Shown one piece after another: positions 18,546 through 25,321 of a stretch of DNA of 64,000 nucleotides (positions are counted from its first letter, which is position 1; the number at the start of each line of letters is the position of its first letter). The position numbers and the translations under genes are program-made. Source of the stretch: Xanthobacter dioxanivorans (GTDB lineage Bacteria; Pseudomonadota; Alphaproteobacteria; Rhizobiales; Xanthobacteraceae); NCBI RefSeq assembly GCF_016807805.1, contig NZ_CP063362.1:5250501-5314500 (forward strand), in the 5' to 3' direction. The notes beneath the pieces are model-generated. The model had not been told where the DNA came from. It was given only the letters and a program-made list of their open reading frames with translations, and ran no database searches.

Positions 18546-18574
18546 TTGTGTATTCGTACTGAGTACGATACAAC
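18546..18574 (+). promoter_or_regulatory. Promoter with a palindromic operator in its spacer
   Basis: TTGTGT and TACAAC stand 17 bases apart as candidate -35 and -10. The spacer holds a perfect 7+1+7 palindrome, TCGTACT-G-AGTACGA, at 18554-18568. A half-site TCGTAC occurs again at 18511-18516. A bound repressor would block polymerase. The HTH protein encoded at 18763 is the obvious candidate for autoregulation, but this is inferred from layout only. Confidence 0.5.
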
Positions 18575-18580
18575 ATTCTT

Positions 18581-18601
18581 ACCGGGTCGCGGTGACCCGG
18601 T
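18581..18601 (+). other. Hairpin at the start of the 18.6-kb leader
   Basis: Perfect 8-bp arms ACCGGGTC and GACCCGGT flank a 5-base loop. There is no following T-run, so it is not a normal terminator. It begins about 7 bases after the candidate -10 (18569-18574), at about the predicted transcript start, and could be an mRNA 5' structure or a second operator. Confidence 0.5.
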
Positions 18602-18623
18602 GAAGCGAAAGGAGGTGAGACGC

Positions 18624-18689
18624 GTGAAAGTCCGGTTGAGGTTGACCTTCAGGTTGTTCGGTTGGCGCCTGACACTGAAGATCAACTGA
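18624..18689 (+). CDS. 21-residue basic amphipathic micro-ORF
   Basis: GTG start after an exceptionally complete ribosome site, AAAGGAGGTGAGACGC. The product is 21 residues, basic and alternating hydrophobic/basic (KVRLRLTFRLFGWRLTLKIN after the start Met), so an amphipathic beta hairpin or membrane-active peptide is possible. It lies between an operator-like promoter and an HTH gene, inside the loop of a 14-bp RNA inverted repeat. Without that ribosome site an ORF this short would not be reported. Function is unknown; a leader peptide is equally possible. Confidence 0.5.
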   Translation: MKVRLRLTFRLFGWRLTLKIN

Positions 18690-18695
18690 CGAAAA

Positions 18696-18721
18696 GGGGA
18701 TCGGGAGAAATCCCGGTCCCC
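18696..18721 (+). other. Stable RNA hairpin with GAAA tetraloop
   Basis: Arms GGGGATCGGGA and TCCCGGTCCCC pair over 11 positions with one U-G wobble around a GAAA (GNRA-type) loop. It starts 6 bases after the micro-ORF stop and has no T-run. It lies between the micro-ORF and the HTH gene and may set the spacing or stability of the leader RNA. Confidence 0.55.
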
Positions 18722-18762
18722 ACCGGAACAGGAAGCGTCTCACCTCCTGAACGGAGGATACC

Positions 18763-18996
18763 ATGGACAACGAGGTCTTCAAGACGTGGCGCAAGGTCGT
18801 GGGGCTGACACAGGCGCAGGCCGCTGAAGCCCTTGGCGTTTCCAAGGCCACGATCGAAAACTATGAGCGCGGGTCTCGCCGGGAAGATGGGCGCCCGGTG
18901 GAGATCCCCCGGCACATTGCGCTTGCCTGCGCCGCGATCTATCACAAGTTCGGGCCATGGCGGATCGAAGAGCCCAAGGGCCAATCACCCTCGTGA
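18763..18996 (+). CDS. Small XRE-type HTH regulator
   Basis: 77 residues. Residues 5-40 form a Cro/CI helix-turn-helix: TWRKVVGLTQAQAAEALGVS then KATIENYERGSRRE. The C-terminal half (VEIPRHIALACAAIYHKFGP) is typical of small alphaproteobacterial HTH proteins often found as autorepressors beside small phage genes. It has a good ribosome site (GGAGGATACC) and lies on the opposite strand to the operons on both sides. It probably represses the promoter at 18546. The layout (palindromic promoter, tiny ORF, HTH) also resembles anti-CRISPR/Aca operons, without proof. Confidence 0.75.
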   Translation: MDNEVFKTWRKVVGLTQAQAAEALGVSKATIENYERGSRREDGRPVEIPRHIALACAAIYHKFGPWRIEEPKGQSPS

Positions 18997-19068
18997 TGGA
19001 GCGGAGAGCGGGGATCGAACCCGCCTTGGAGCCTTGGAAGGGCCTTAGGTCGCCGAGACCACCCCCGC
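18997..19068 (-). tRNA. Phage tRNA-Gly(UCC) with a minimal D arm
   Basis: The minus strand reads as a 72-base cloverleaf with encoded CCA. The acceptor GCGGGGG/TCTCCGC has two G-U pairs and discriminator T. The anticodon loop CTTCCAA gives UCC, and the T arm GCGGG-TTCGATC-CCCGC is perfect. G1-C72, C2-G71, U73 and C35 C36 are the known glycine identity elements. The D arm is short (GGTC, 5-base loop, GACC) and base 27 is unpaired, so it is unusual. It abuts the HTH stop codon. Confidence 0.7.
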
Positions 19069-19340
19069 AAAGGGAGATGCCAGCCTCTCAGCCGGCGCGG
19101 GCCAGATGCTTGCCTTTAGCGCCATGCTCGCCGCCTTCGTGCCCGGAGGCCTGTCGGTCGGTCCGCATCTAGTTCACGGGCGCCAGGTATGCCCCGGCCT
19201 ACCGGCTCTTGCCGGCGAGCGTCGCCGCTCCAACCCGCGAAATTGTCCCGGCTCTCATGCCCCGGGCGGCGTTGAGGTCGTGTGTGCTGAGATGATGGGC
19301 ATTTCTGCCGGCGCAGTTCGCTCAGCTTCAATTTCGGAAA
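19069..19340. other. 272 bases without a supported gene
   Basis: Short frames exist on both strands (a 71-residue minus frame; a plus frame continuing antisense into the next gene), but none has a ribosome site or recognisable motif. One minus frame reads HDLNAARGMRAG, faintly like a transposase C-terminus; this is too little to call a remnant. Confidence 0.4.
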
Positions 19341-19922
19341 TTACCTGTGTCGCCGCAGCCCGTCAACAGCCTCAAGCGGGATGCCGAAGAAATCTGCGAG
19401 AATATCGAGCCCATGCGCCAAGTTTTCCACATCAAACACGCCTCGATCGTAGACGCACACCTCCCGGACGGCGACAGTTGCAGGCTTGCCGGCATCCGCC
19501 ATTGCGGTCAGGGAGCGCATGTACTGATTCACCGTCCGCTTGATGCGGGATTCGTCTGGCTCGCCCTTAAGGGATAGGCCCCTGGCCGCGCCGAGGTCCA
19601 TGCCCTGCGGATAGGGCGATGGCATATCGATGGCCCTCTGGTAGTCGGCCACGAGGCAGTGATACTCTTTCCCGGCCTCCAGTTGACGCGCACTGATCTT
19701 TCCGGACAGCCAGAGGCGCCCCAATTCGTAGCCGGCTTCAGCGGACCCGGCGTCGGCCATGGGGACCGCATACAGCCGCTGACGCGCGGCTAGAACCGTG
19801 GACCGGATCGCCATCTCAGTTTCTCCTCGCATGGTCCGTGATTCCGGCCGGATCTTGCCGCAGGCGTAGCGCTGCACTTTAGCGTTGGAGGGCCGCCCAC
19901 GGCGCTTACGGTTCTTCGACAT
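19341..19922 (-). CDS. Hypothetical phage protein, possible late-gene regulator
   Basis: 193 residues. A basic N-terminus (SKNRKRRGRPSNAKVQRYAC) is followed by helices containing YELGRLWLSGKISARQLEAG and a C-terminal helix pair VENLAHGLDILADFFGIPLE. The basic start and last place in the replication operon, just before the control region, suggest nucleic-acid binding or a late switch. No family is recognised. An internal ATG within the first 40 residues could be the true start. Confidence 0.55.
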   Translation of the reverse strand: MSKNRKRRGRPSNAKVQRYACGKIRPESRTMRGETEMAIRSTVLAARQRLYAVPMADAGSAEAGYELGRLWLSGKISARQLEAGKEYHCLVADYQRAIDMPSPYPQGMDLGAARGLSLKGEPDESRIKRTVNQYMRSLTAMADAGKPATVAVREVCVYDRGVFDVENLAHGLDILADFFGIPLEAVDGLRRHR

Positions 19923-19985
19923 GACGATGTAGCCCCTATGTCCAGAATTGCCGCTAGTGACGCCCGTAATCGATCTGCCGGCCTG

Positions 19986-20306
19986 TTAGCCTTCGATGGG
20001 CTTGGCGCCTGCCTCGTGGATCGCCCGCCATTCGGGCGTGATCTTGCCCATCGCCGCTGCCTTCCAGCGTTCGGCCTCGGCCTTTGCCGCCTCTGCTTCG
20101 GCTTTCCAGCGGATGCGGGATGCCTCAAGGCCGGCCTTCTCGGTTTGCGCGGCTTGAAGATCCTTGCGGAGATCGGCGGCGCGCGCTTCTGATGCCCGAA
20201 GCCGAGCCGCCACGCCGGACATAATCCCCCATCCATGGCCCCCGACTTCGCATATGTGGTCGCGCATCTCCTCAAAAACCGCCAACACCTCTTCGGTCTC
20301 GCTCAT
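19986..20306 (-). CDS. Small coiled-coil phage protein
   Basis: 106 residues. Residues about 35-85 form a continuous Ala/Glu/Lys coiled coil (RASEARAADLRKDLQAAQTE and onward), ending with a short conserved-looking WRAIHEAGAKPIEG. The acidic front contains EEVLAVFEEMRDHICEVGGH. Function unknown; position at the end of the replication genes. Confidence 0.55.
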   Translation of the reverse strand: MSETEEVLAVFEEMRDHICEVGGHGWGIMSGVAARLRASEARAADLRKDLQAAQTEKAGLEASRIRWKAEAEAAKAEAERWKAAAMGKITPEWRAIHEAGAKPIEG

Positions 20307-20335
20307 GTCTCAGCCCCTTGTCGTCTCTGGAGTGG

Positions 20336-20911
20336 TCAGGCGGCCCGTTCATCGCTGAAAACACCGTCTTGTATCGACTTGTACCGGGTGCGGTAGGCCT
20401 CGATCAGGCTCAGGCCTAACCCGCCTTGGACCGCGGCAAGCTGCGACCTCACGCCTTCGGCTTGCGCGCACAGGCGCCCGGAAGCTTCGGGCGGCGGGAG
20501 CATCCCGCGCTCCATCGCGTAGTCGAAAAGCTGCCCCAGCCAGCCCTCTTTCGACGCCTGGCGCGACAGGTCATAGCTCTGCCGCATCATCGCGAACGCC
20601 TGCCGCTTCCGGTGCCACGAAGCGACATCGTCGACATCTGCCGATCCCACCGCCGCAGGGACTTCCGTGCGAACCGGCTCCACTGCCGGCCACCGGGCGC
20701 ACGCCGCGATGCACTCCGCCACGGTCGGGAATGTCCGCGTAGTGCGCTCGCGTCGGATATGCCGCGCCCCGGCCTCAAGCTGGTACTGGCTGAAGCTGGC
20801 CAGATCCTCGCTCAAAGCCTGGAAAAACGCTTCTGGATCACCAGACGGAGGGTCCTTGAACGCGACCATCATCGGCCTGATAAAATTGACGAATGCAGCT
20901 TCTGCGCTCAT
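20336..20911 (-). CDS. Putative helicase-loader-like replication protein
   Basis: 191 residues, helical. The front (FIRPMMVAFKDPPSGDPEAF, then FSQYQLEAGARHIRRERTTR and TFPTVAECIAAC) resembles lambda-P/replisome-organiser partners, where a short helical domain recruits the host helicase. It is translationally coupled (ATGA) to the DUF1376 gene upstream, the classic initiator-loader pair of temperate phages. The assignment rests mainly on this pairing. Confidence 0.55.
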   Translation of the reverse strand: MSAEAAFVNFIRPMMVAFKDPPSGDPEAFFQALSEDLASFSQYQLEAGARHIRRERTTRTFPTVAECIAACARWPAVEPVRTEVPAAVGSADVDDVASWHRKRQAFAMMRQSYDLSRQASKEGWLGQLFDYAMERGMLPPPEASGRLCAQAEGVRSQLAAVQGGLGLSLIEAYRTRYKSIQDGVFSDERAA

Positions 20912-21738
20912 GTCTGAATGCCTGCCTTAGCCATCGCTCGTTCAAGGGCCGCCTTGGTGTCCACGGGAGCCCATGACGGCGAGGCGCGGGGCTGCACTGT
21001 GCGGTCGTATGCACCCTCCAAGAGCTTGGTGAAGCTCTTGGCTTGGAGAAAAAAATCGATATTGGGCTTCCACCCTCGATCGTTATCTCCCGACAGGAAC
21101 GACGATGCCCCAGCCCGCTCCAGGGCGGCGCGCCAGCCGGCGCTTCCACCGCAATCTGCCAACCGGGCCTTCAACCCTGATTTTCGGGTGGCCGTCAGCC
21201 TATCTGCCTTCGGCCACCCAACTTTATCCGCCACAACATTGTAAAATTGGAACGCTTCAGAAATTTCCAGCGAAGCAGGCGGCGACACCGATACGTCAGT
21301 ATCGGATATATCTTCTCTGGCATCTGGCTTCTGGTTTATGCGCGTATGCTTAAGGCTGGCTTCATCTAAATCATTGTTATTTATTGATGAGGCTGCATTT
21401 ACAGCACGATTAAAGCCACCTTTCGCGCCGCTTTCTGCGAGTTTTTGAGATGTTTTCGCGGCAGTTTCGATCTCTTTTTCGGCGCGCGTATTGGACAGGC
21501 GTCCGCCAGTCTCTACAAGCTTACCCGCATCGATCAGTCGGCCACGAAGTGCGGACCACTTCCGTACCGACACACCGCATACCCCGGCGAGCCAGCGTGC
21601 ATCATCGGGGATCGGACCGCCGCGGTCATAGATCAAGTCCAGGCACAGGCTATAGGCGCCCTTCTCTTCAAGAGTCAGCCCAAGGCAGCCGTGCACGAAG
21701 TCAGCGCCATAGCGTTTATACCAAGGCCGCCCAGACAT
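20908..21738 (-). CDS. Phage replication protein with N-terminal DUF1376 domain
   Basis: 276 residues from the ATG at 21738. The N-terminus RPWYKRYGADFVHGCLGLTL, EEKGAYSLCLDLIYDRGGPI and PDDARWLAGVCGVSVRKWSA is DUF1376 (YdaU-like), a winged-helix-like domain of phage origin-binding proteins. A polar, Asn-rich and locally AT-rich linker follows, possibly containing the origin, as in lambda O. The C-terminal domain (about 170-250) ends WKPNIDFFLQAKSFTKLLEG, common in such replication proteins. It would open the phage origin and recruit the downstream loader. Confidence 0.75.
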   Translation of the reverse strand: MSGRPWYKRYGADFVHGCLGLTLEEKGAYSLCLDLIYDRGGPIPDDARWLAGVCGVSVRKWSALRGRLIDAGKLVETGGRLSNTRAEKEIETAAKTSQKLAESGAKGGFNRAVNAASSINNNDLDEASLKHTRINQKPDAREDISDTDVSVSPPASLEISEAFQFYNVVADKVGWPKADRLTATRKSGLKARLADCGGSAGWRAALERAGASSFLSGDNDRGWKPNIDFFLQAKSFTKLLEGAYDRTVQPRASPSWAPVDTKAALERAMAKAGIQT

Positions 21739-21740
21739 AA

Positions 21741-22265
21741 TTATCGGTCCAAATAGTCGAGGACTTGAAGGGCGCACCCACAAGGGTCCTCATTTATTTC
21801 AGACCCCGTAAATCGCAGTGATGCAATGCCCATCATTTGGATAGCCCGATCTCGCGCCCGGTCTCTGCGCGCTTGCTCTTTCGTTCTCTCATGATAATCG
21901 TGCCCATCACACTCTACGGCCACCATCGGGCGCGCTTCCGGCCCCTGAGCGATCATTAGGTCAACTCGGCAGTTCATCCTATCGATTACGATTGGGAACT
22001 GCGGTATGATAAAGATTTCATCGCGATCAATCGCACACGACTTGAGCATGTCAAAATTCCGCCAAGTCATACCTGCCGACCTCCAGCGGACGATAGATAC
22101 GGCCTCTAAGGCGCACAGCAGTAGAATTTCAATTGGGCTCTCGACATTATCCTTTGCGCTCATTAGGCTCGGGGCGATAGTTTCTTCTAGTATTTCTGCG
22201 GCGCCCTTAGCTGCGCGCTCGATTGCCCTGACAACCATCATTGTAGTGACCGTATTCTTATTCAC
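21741..22265 (-). CDS. PD-(D/E)xK endonuclease-like protein (DUF559/Vsr type)
   Basis: 174 residues from a GTG at 22265 overlapping the upstream stop (GTGA). The nuclease core is SPIEILLLCALE (Glu), then CRVDLMI (Asp), MVAVECDGHDYHERTKEQAR (the E-x-D/H motif of DUF559/Vsr-like nucleases) and RDRAIQMMGIASLRFTGSEI. The family includes nickases and repair nucleases. The gene lies between replication genes and is AT-richer than its neighbours, which may reflect transfer. Substrate unknown. Confidence 0.7.
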   Translation of the reverse strand: MNKNTVTTMMVVRAIERAAKGAAEILEETIAPSLMSAKDNVESPIEILLLCALEAVSIVRWRSAGMTWRNFDMLKSCAIDRDEIFIIPQFPIVIDRMNCRVDLMIAQGPEARPMVAVECDGHDYHERTKEQARRDRARDRAIQMMGIASLRFTGSEINEDPCGCALQVLDYLDR

Positions 22266-22564
22266 TTTTCGCTCTCCCGCCCCCTCGTCCGGCACCTCGC
22301 CAACGCTTCCGCCGCCATCTCCCATGCTGAGACCATGGCGGGGAACAGCGCATCGATGTCTGTCACGTCACGCTCGGCCGCATGGAGCGCGTCAGCTAGC
22401 GCGACGAAGCATCGGGCGGCATGGATGCCATCCCGCATGTCTAGGCTCGCCTCGGCCGCCTGCTTCGCCTCGGCATACCGACGACGGGCCTCTGCTATGA
22501 GGATCCCCCTTGCGTCGTCACGCGACGCGCGGTGCTCGTGCAAGCTGATGATGTCTGCGCTCAT
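22262..22564 (-). CDS. Small helical phage protein
   Basis: 100 residues from the ATG at 22564 (ATGA overlap). Almost all helix: DIISLHEHRASRDDARGILI, then AEAKQAAEASLDMRDGIHAA and a C-terminal helix with two basic residues. No motif is recognised. Confidence 0.5.
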   Translation of the reverse strand: MSADIISLHEHRASRDDARGILIAEARRRYAEAKQAAEASLDMRDGIHAARCFVALADALHAAERDVTDIDALFPAMVSAWEMAAEALARCRTRGRESEK

Positions 22565-22746
22565 TTTGCCGCCCCCTGCCGCTGGCGTGCGGTCTCCGCC
22601 CATTCCTTCAGAAACGAGATGCCCTTCTTCACACCCTCGCGGAGAAGCGCTCGCTTGGCCGGTGGAAGGCGCTCGCCGTTCTCAACAACCTTCCATGCCG
22701 CTTCCATGTCGCGCGCAGCTTTCTCCACCTCACTCGGACGGGGCAT
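22561..22746 (-). CDS. Small helical basic phage protein
   Basis: 61 residues from the ATG at 22746, which overlaps the upstream DnaA-like gene by 17 bases. It is one long helix followed by a basic turn (MPRPSEVEKAARDMEAAWKV; REGVKKGISFLKEWAETARQ). No family is recognised. Confidence 0.45.
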   Translation of the reverse strand: MPRPSEVEKAARDMEAAWKVVENGERLPPAKRALLREGVKKGISFLKEWAETARQRQGAAK

Positions 22747-23092
22747 GGTCACCCCCTTCGATCTGCCGGCGGATGGCTTCGACTTCAGCGGCGAGGACAG
22801 GATCGGTCTGGATCTGGGCGGAGATCTTGCGCACCGCGTGGAGAACGGTCGTATGATCGCGGTGATCAAACCGCAGTCCGATGCCAGCCATGGTTTTTGA
22901 GGTAAGCTCTTTGGACAGGTACATGGCGACATGTCTTGCCCGCACCACATGAGCTGCGCAGCGCGGCGAGATCACATCCAACCTGGACACCATGAAATGC
23001 GCGCATACGCGCAAAATGATGATCTGAATAAGGTCTGGCCTTTGACCACGGATTGGCGTTGCCACTCGAATCCAGTCGTGCGCATTTGTCAT
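22730..23092 (-). CDS. Stand-alone DnaA domain IV (DnaA-box binding domain)
   Basis: 120 residues. The C-terminal two thirds match the DNA-binding domain of DnaA: VVRARHVAMYLSKELTSKTM, then IGLRFDHRDHTTVLHAVRKI, including the RDHTTV box that recognises DnaA boxes. The AAA+ ATPase and other DnaA domains are absent. It is coupled to the GcrA-like gene (ATGA overlap). It could bind DnaA boxes in the phage origin or compete with host DnaA; either is inferred. A weakly conserved 45-residue helical lead precedes the domain. Confidence 0.85.
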   Translation of the reverse strand: MTNAHDWIRVATPIRGQRPDLIQIIILRVCAHFMVSRLDVISPRCAAHVVRARHVAMYLSKELTSKTMAGIGLRFDHRDHTTVLHAVRKISAQIQTDPVLAAEVEAIRRQIEGGDHAPSE

Positions 23093-23622
23093 GCCGCAGC
23101 CCTCAGGTGGATGGGCGCCTTCTTATTGGCTAAGAGCCGCTCGAAGCCGTCCTTGGTGAAGATCTGCGGCGCGCACTCGGTGCACCATGAGGTGTTGAAG
23201 GCCGCAGGCTTCCCGCAGAACATCGCAGGCCTCTCGTGCACCACCCGGCGGCAGTGCCAACGCTCAAGATCCATAATAGACACGCCACCTTCAGGCGAAG
23301 GCGGATGGGTTTCGGGCACTTCGGCAGCAAGGCATTCCTGATCAAGGGCGATGTTTTCCATGCGCTCCTTGCGGTGCCGCTTGGATGTTTCCGTCCTCGG
23401 CGGCCCAGCCGTCGAGCGCACCTTAGTTCTCTTCCCGCGCTTCTCCCGAACACCGGACCTGTGAATGATTCCAATGACGGAATTGCGGGTGCGCATTGTG
23501 CCGAACTCGCGGTTCAGCTCTTCGGCTATCTTCGATGCCGAGAAGCCATGAGCGTCCAGATCGAGCGCGAAGGCCTTCTCTTCTTCCGGCCACTGGGGGG
23601 CTGCGATAGTGGCGGCCATCAT
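23089..23622 (-). CDS. gcrA: GcrA-family cell-cycle regulator encoded by phage
   Basis: 177 residues from MMAAT at 23622 (GAGGA ribosome site). The N-terminal HTH is GcrA-like: WPEEEKAFALDLDAHGFSAS, then KIAEELNREFGTMRTRNSVI and GIIHRSG. A basic linker precedes a C-terminal domain with HCRRVVHERPAMFCGKPAAF and WCTECAPQIF, the Cys/His-containing end of this family. Host GcrA works with sigma-70 at GANTC-methylated promoters to drive S-phase genes, including ctrA and ftsZ classes. A phage copy could redirect host or phage promoters. Length matches host GcrA. Confidence 0.82.
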   Translation of the reverse strand: MMAATIAAPQWPEEEKAFALDLDAHGFSASKIAEELNREFGTMRTRNSVIGIIHRSGVREKRGKRTKVRSTAGPPRTETSKRHRKERMENIALDQECLAAEVPETHPPSPEGGVSIMDLERWHCRRVVHERPAMFCGKPAAFNTSWCTECAPQIFTKDGFERLLANKKAPIHLRAAA

Positions 23623-23656
23623 GCGGTCCTCGGTGTGATCGTTACGGTGGTGAGGG

Positions 23657-24040
23657 TCACTCTGCGGCGCGCGGGGCCTGCGCTTCCGCAAACACCGGTT
23701 CAATCATCACCGTGCAGCCGACAGGCGCATGGCCCCAACGAACCGTGATGCTGTCCGCGAACCGATCATTCGAGATGACCCGCGCGCCCTTCTGCAGGTA
23801 GTCCAGAAGAACCTTCAGCCTGTTGTCCGCGTCGGACGTGCCACGGCGCTTTTCGTCGAGGATGACGGTCAGGTGGAAGCGGCCGACGATCTTGCCCGCC
23901 CTGTGGCCTCCCTGCTCAAGGAAATGCCCATGCGCGGCGCGGGTCCAGGTCTTCACCCGGTCCGACTTGCGAGGGGCGCCGTCACGGATGCGGTACAGCT
24001 CATTGACCGAGGGCGGGATGGGAAGGTGAAGGACGATCAT
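23657..24040 (-). CDS. rusA: RusA-type Holliday junction resolvase
   Basis: About 127 residues from the ATG at 24040. RusA features: LHLPIPPSVNELYRIRDGAP at the N-terminus, then GRFHLTVILDEKRRGTSDAD with DNRLKVLLDYLQ, and VISNDRFADSITVRW. These supply the acidic metal-binding residues of the RusA dimer. It would cut four-way junctions from phage recombination and replication so that DNA can be packaged. It lies between the GapR- and GcrA-like genes. Confidence 0.88.
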   Translation of the reverse strand: MIVLHLPIPPSVNELYRIRDGAPRKSDRVKTWTRAAHGHFLEQGGHRAGKIVGRFHLTVILDEKRRGTSDADNRLKVLLDYLQKGARVISNDRFADSITVRWGHAPVGCTVMIEPVFAEAQAPRAAE

Positions 24041-24051
24041 CGGGACACTCC

Positions 24052-24336
24052 TCACGCACGCGCATGCGTGAGGGCTTCCGCCTCAACCGCATTCATGTAG
24101 AGTTCCACCAAGGCTTCCGTCTCGGCGTACTTGTCGGGGTTTTTCTGGTTGGCGCGGATCTTCGCGACCACCTTGCCCAGTGCGGTCTTGTCGAGGCCCT
24201 GCGACTTTGCCTCGGCGTACACGTCCTTGACGTCGTCGCCGATCGCGTCCTGCTCTTCCTTGAGCCGGAGGATGCGGTCCACAAAGCTCTTGACCAGCCC
24301 TGCGCCGGCCTCGCTGTTGTCGCCGATGCCGGTCAT
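24052..24336 (-). CDS. gapR: GapR/DUF2312 nucleoid-associated protein encoded by phage
   Basis: 94 residues with the complete DUF2312 pattern: LVKSFVDRILRLKEEQDAIG, DDVKDVYAEAKSQGLDKTAL, then a basic KVVAKIRANQ and ALVELYMNAVEA. Caulobacter GapR forms a clamp around overtwisted DNA ahead of replication and stimulates topoisomerases. The phage copy has a short acidic N-terminus and four extra residues at the end. It probably assists phage replication or packaging by managing supercoils. The GGAGAT ribosome site supports the start. Confidence 0.85.
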   Translation of the reverse strand: MTGIGDNSEAGAGLVKSFVDRILRLKEEQDAIGDDVKDVYAEAKSQGLDKTALGKVVAKIRANQKNPDKYAETEALVELYMNAVEAEALTHARA

Positions 24337-24351
24337 TGGCCGATCTCCGTA

Positions 24352-24822
24352 TCAATCCATGGGGCGATCCAGCGGGCGACCCGCTTGGAGAAGCGCAGCC
24401 AGAGAAGACCGGCCTTCGTCCGTGGTGCAAAGGCGAAGGGCAGCTTCGAGCGCGGCGATGCGGGCGACCAGCCCGGCGTATTCTGCTTGGGCGTCATTGA
24501 CGTTCTTCTCTTTCTGGGCAGCTTCTTTCAGAGCCAGCGCCGCACGGATCGCGTCCATCTCCTCAGCGTCGATGCGCCGGGCCTGCCGCCGCCACATGTC
24601 CTCTATGCGGGACGTGCGGATCGGATCTTTCAGGATGCCTCGCGCCCGGCCCACTTCGTTGACGAGCTTGGCGACGCGGTTAATCGCGCCCTTCACGCCC
24701 TCGCCGGGTGCGTATGGCTTTGAAAGCTCACGGAGATGTTCAGATGCTCTTACGACTGCGCTCATGACCCTCACCTTGTGCTCGGTGCGATTGGCCGAGA
24801 ACTCGGTATCATTATCCGACAC
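24352..24822 (-). CDS. Helical phage protein upstream of gapR
   Basis: 156 residues from a GTG at 24822 with a strong ribosome site (AAGGAGA). Helical: AVVRASEHLRELSKPYAPGE, then GAINRVAKLVNEVGRARGIL, a basic WRRQARRID and a C-terminal coiled coil. It lies 15 bases before gapR. Not recognised; the basic central region might bind DNA. Confidence 0.55.
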   Translation of the reverse strand: MSDNDTEFSANRTEHKVRVMSAVVRASEHLRELSKPYAPGEGVKGAINRVAKLVNEVGRARGILKDPIRTSRIEDMWRRQARRIDAEEMDAIRAALALKEAAQKEKNVNDAQAEYAGLVARIAALEAALRLCTTDEGRSSLAALLQAGRPLDRPMD

Positions 24823-24878
24823 TGCGGTATCTCCTTCTGCTTTACTTCAAGCATCGGGAGTGACCGGGAGACGGAACC

Positions 24879-25145
24879 ATGTGGCGCGCGGCTGATGATC
24901 TTGCAGGATGGCCAGCGGCGCGCGTTGAAGAAGGCCCCCAGCCAGCCGAAGCAAGCCAGGGGAAGGTGGGCCGGGAGGAACTCGGCCAGGGGAACGAAAT
25001 TCAGGGCTTCGCCGCGATCGGAACGCTTGCCGGCGCCATCGTGGAGAGGCTTAGGGATCGGGCCGCGCGCAATGCCCCGCGTGGAGCGGCCCGCGCGCCG
25101 GCCGGTGTGGAAGTCGCTCCGGAAGCCGGCCGGCGCTTGGAATAA
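24879..25145 (+). CDS. Possible plus-strand gene inside the minus-strand early operon
   Basis: 88 residues starting MWRAADDLAGWPAARVEEGP, with ribosome site GGGAGACGGAACC, in the only large gap (24823-25321) of the leftward operon. The product has a short apolar helix (AAIGTLAGAIVERLRDRAA) and an Ala/Arg-rich tail. The competing minus-strand frame (24771-25325) has a shadow-like composition and overlaps the next gene. Which strand is coding cannot be settled here. Confidence 0.35.
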   Translation: MWRAADDLAGWPAARVEEGPQPAEASQGKVGREELGQGNEIQGFAAIGTLAGAIVERLRDRAARNAPRGAARAPAGVEVAPEAGRRLE

Positions 25146-25321
25146 ATGCGTGGGTCGAGCCGATTGACCGGGAAATGTACGGCTTGCGCCGCGGGCGGGC
25201 CGGATCGGCTCTTTCATCGGCCCGACGCCCACGCTCGCCGGGCAGGTATTCCCGCCCCCAAACCGGATGCCGATGATGATATCAGGGCAACCGTCCGGCG
25301 CCCCTATCTGGAGTGAGGGCG

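Larger units (their letters stand above)
18610..18748 (+). other. 14-bp inverted repeat pairing a ribosome site with a downstream anti-SD
   Basis: AGGAGGTGAGACGC (18610-18623) is exactly complementary to GCGTCTCACCTCCT (18735-18748). The left arm is the ribosome-binding site of the micro-ORF at 18624; the right arm lies just before the ribosome site of the HTH gene. In RNA the pair would close a 111-base loop containing the whole micro-ORF and hide its ribosome site. A riboregulatory switch is inferred. Confidence 0.6.

Noticed and set aside
18363..18689. 108-residue plus frame upstream of the micro-ORF
   Set aside because: Its first two thirds are antisense to the late-operon start and lack a ribosome site; only the last 21 codons have one.
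19116..19331. 71-residue minus frame and HDLNAARG stretch as a TnpB remnant
   Set aside because: Match is a handful of residues, stops on both sides, no zinc finger.
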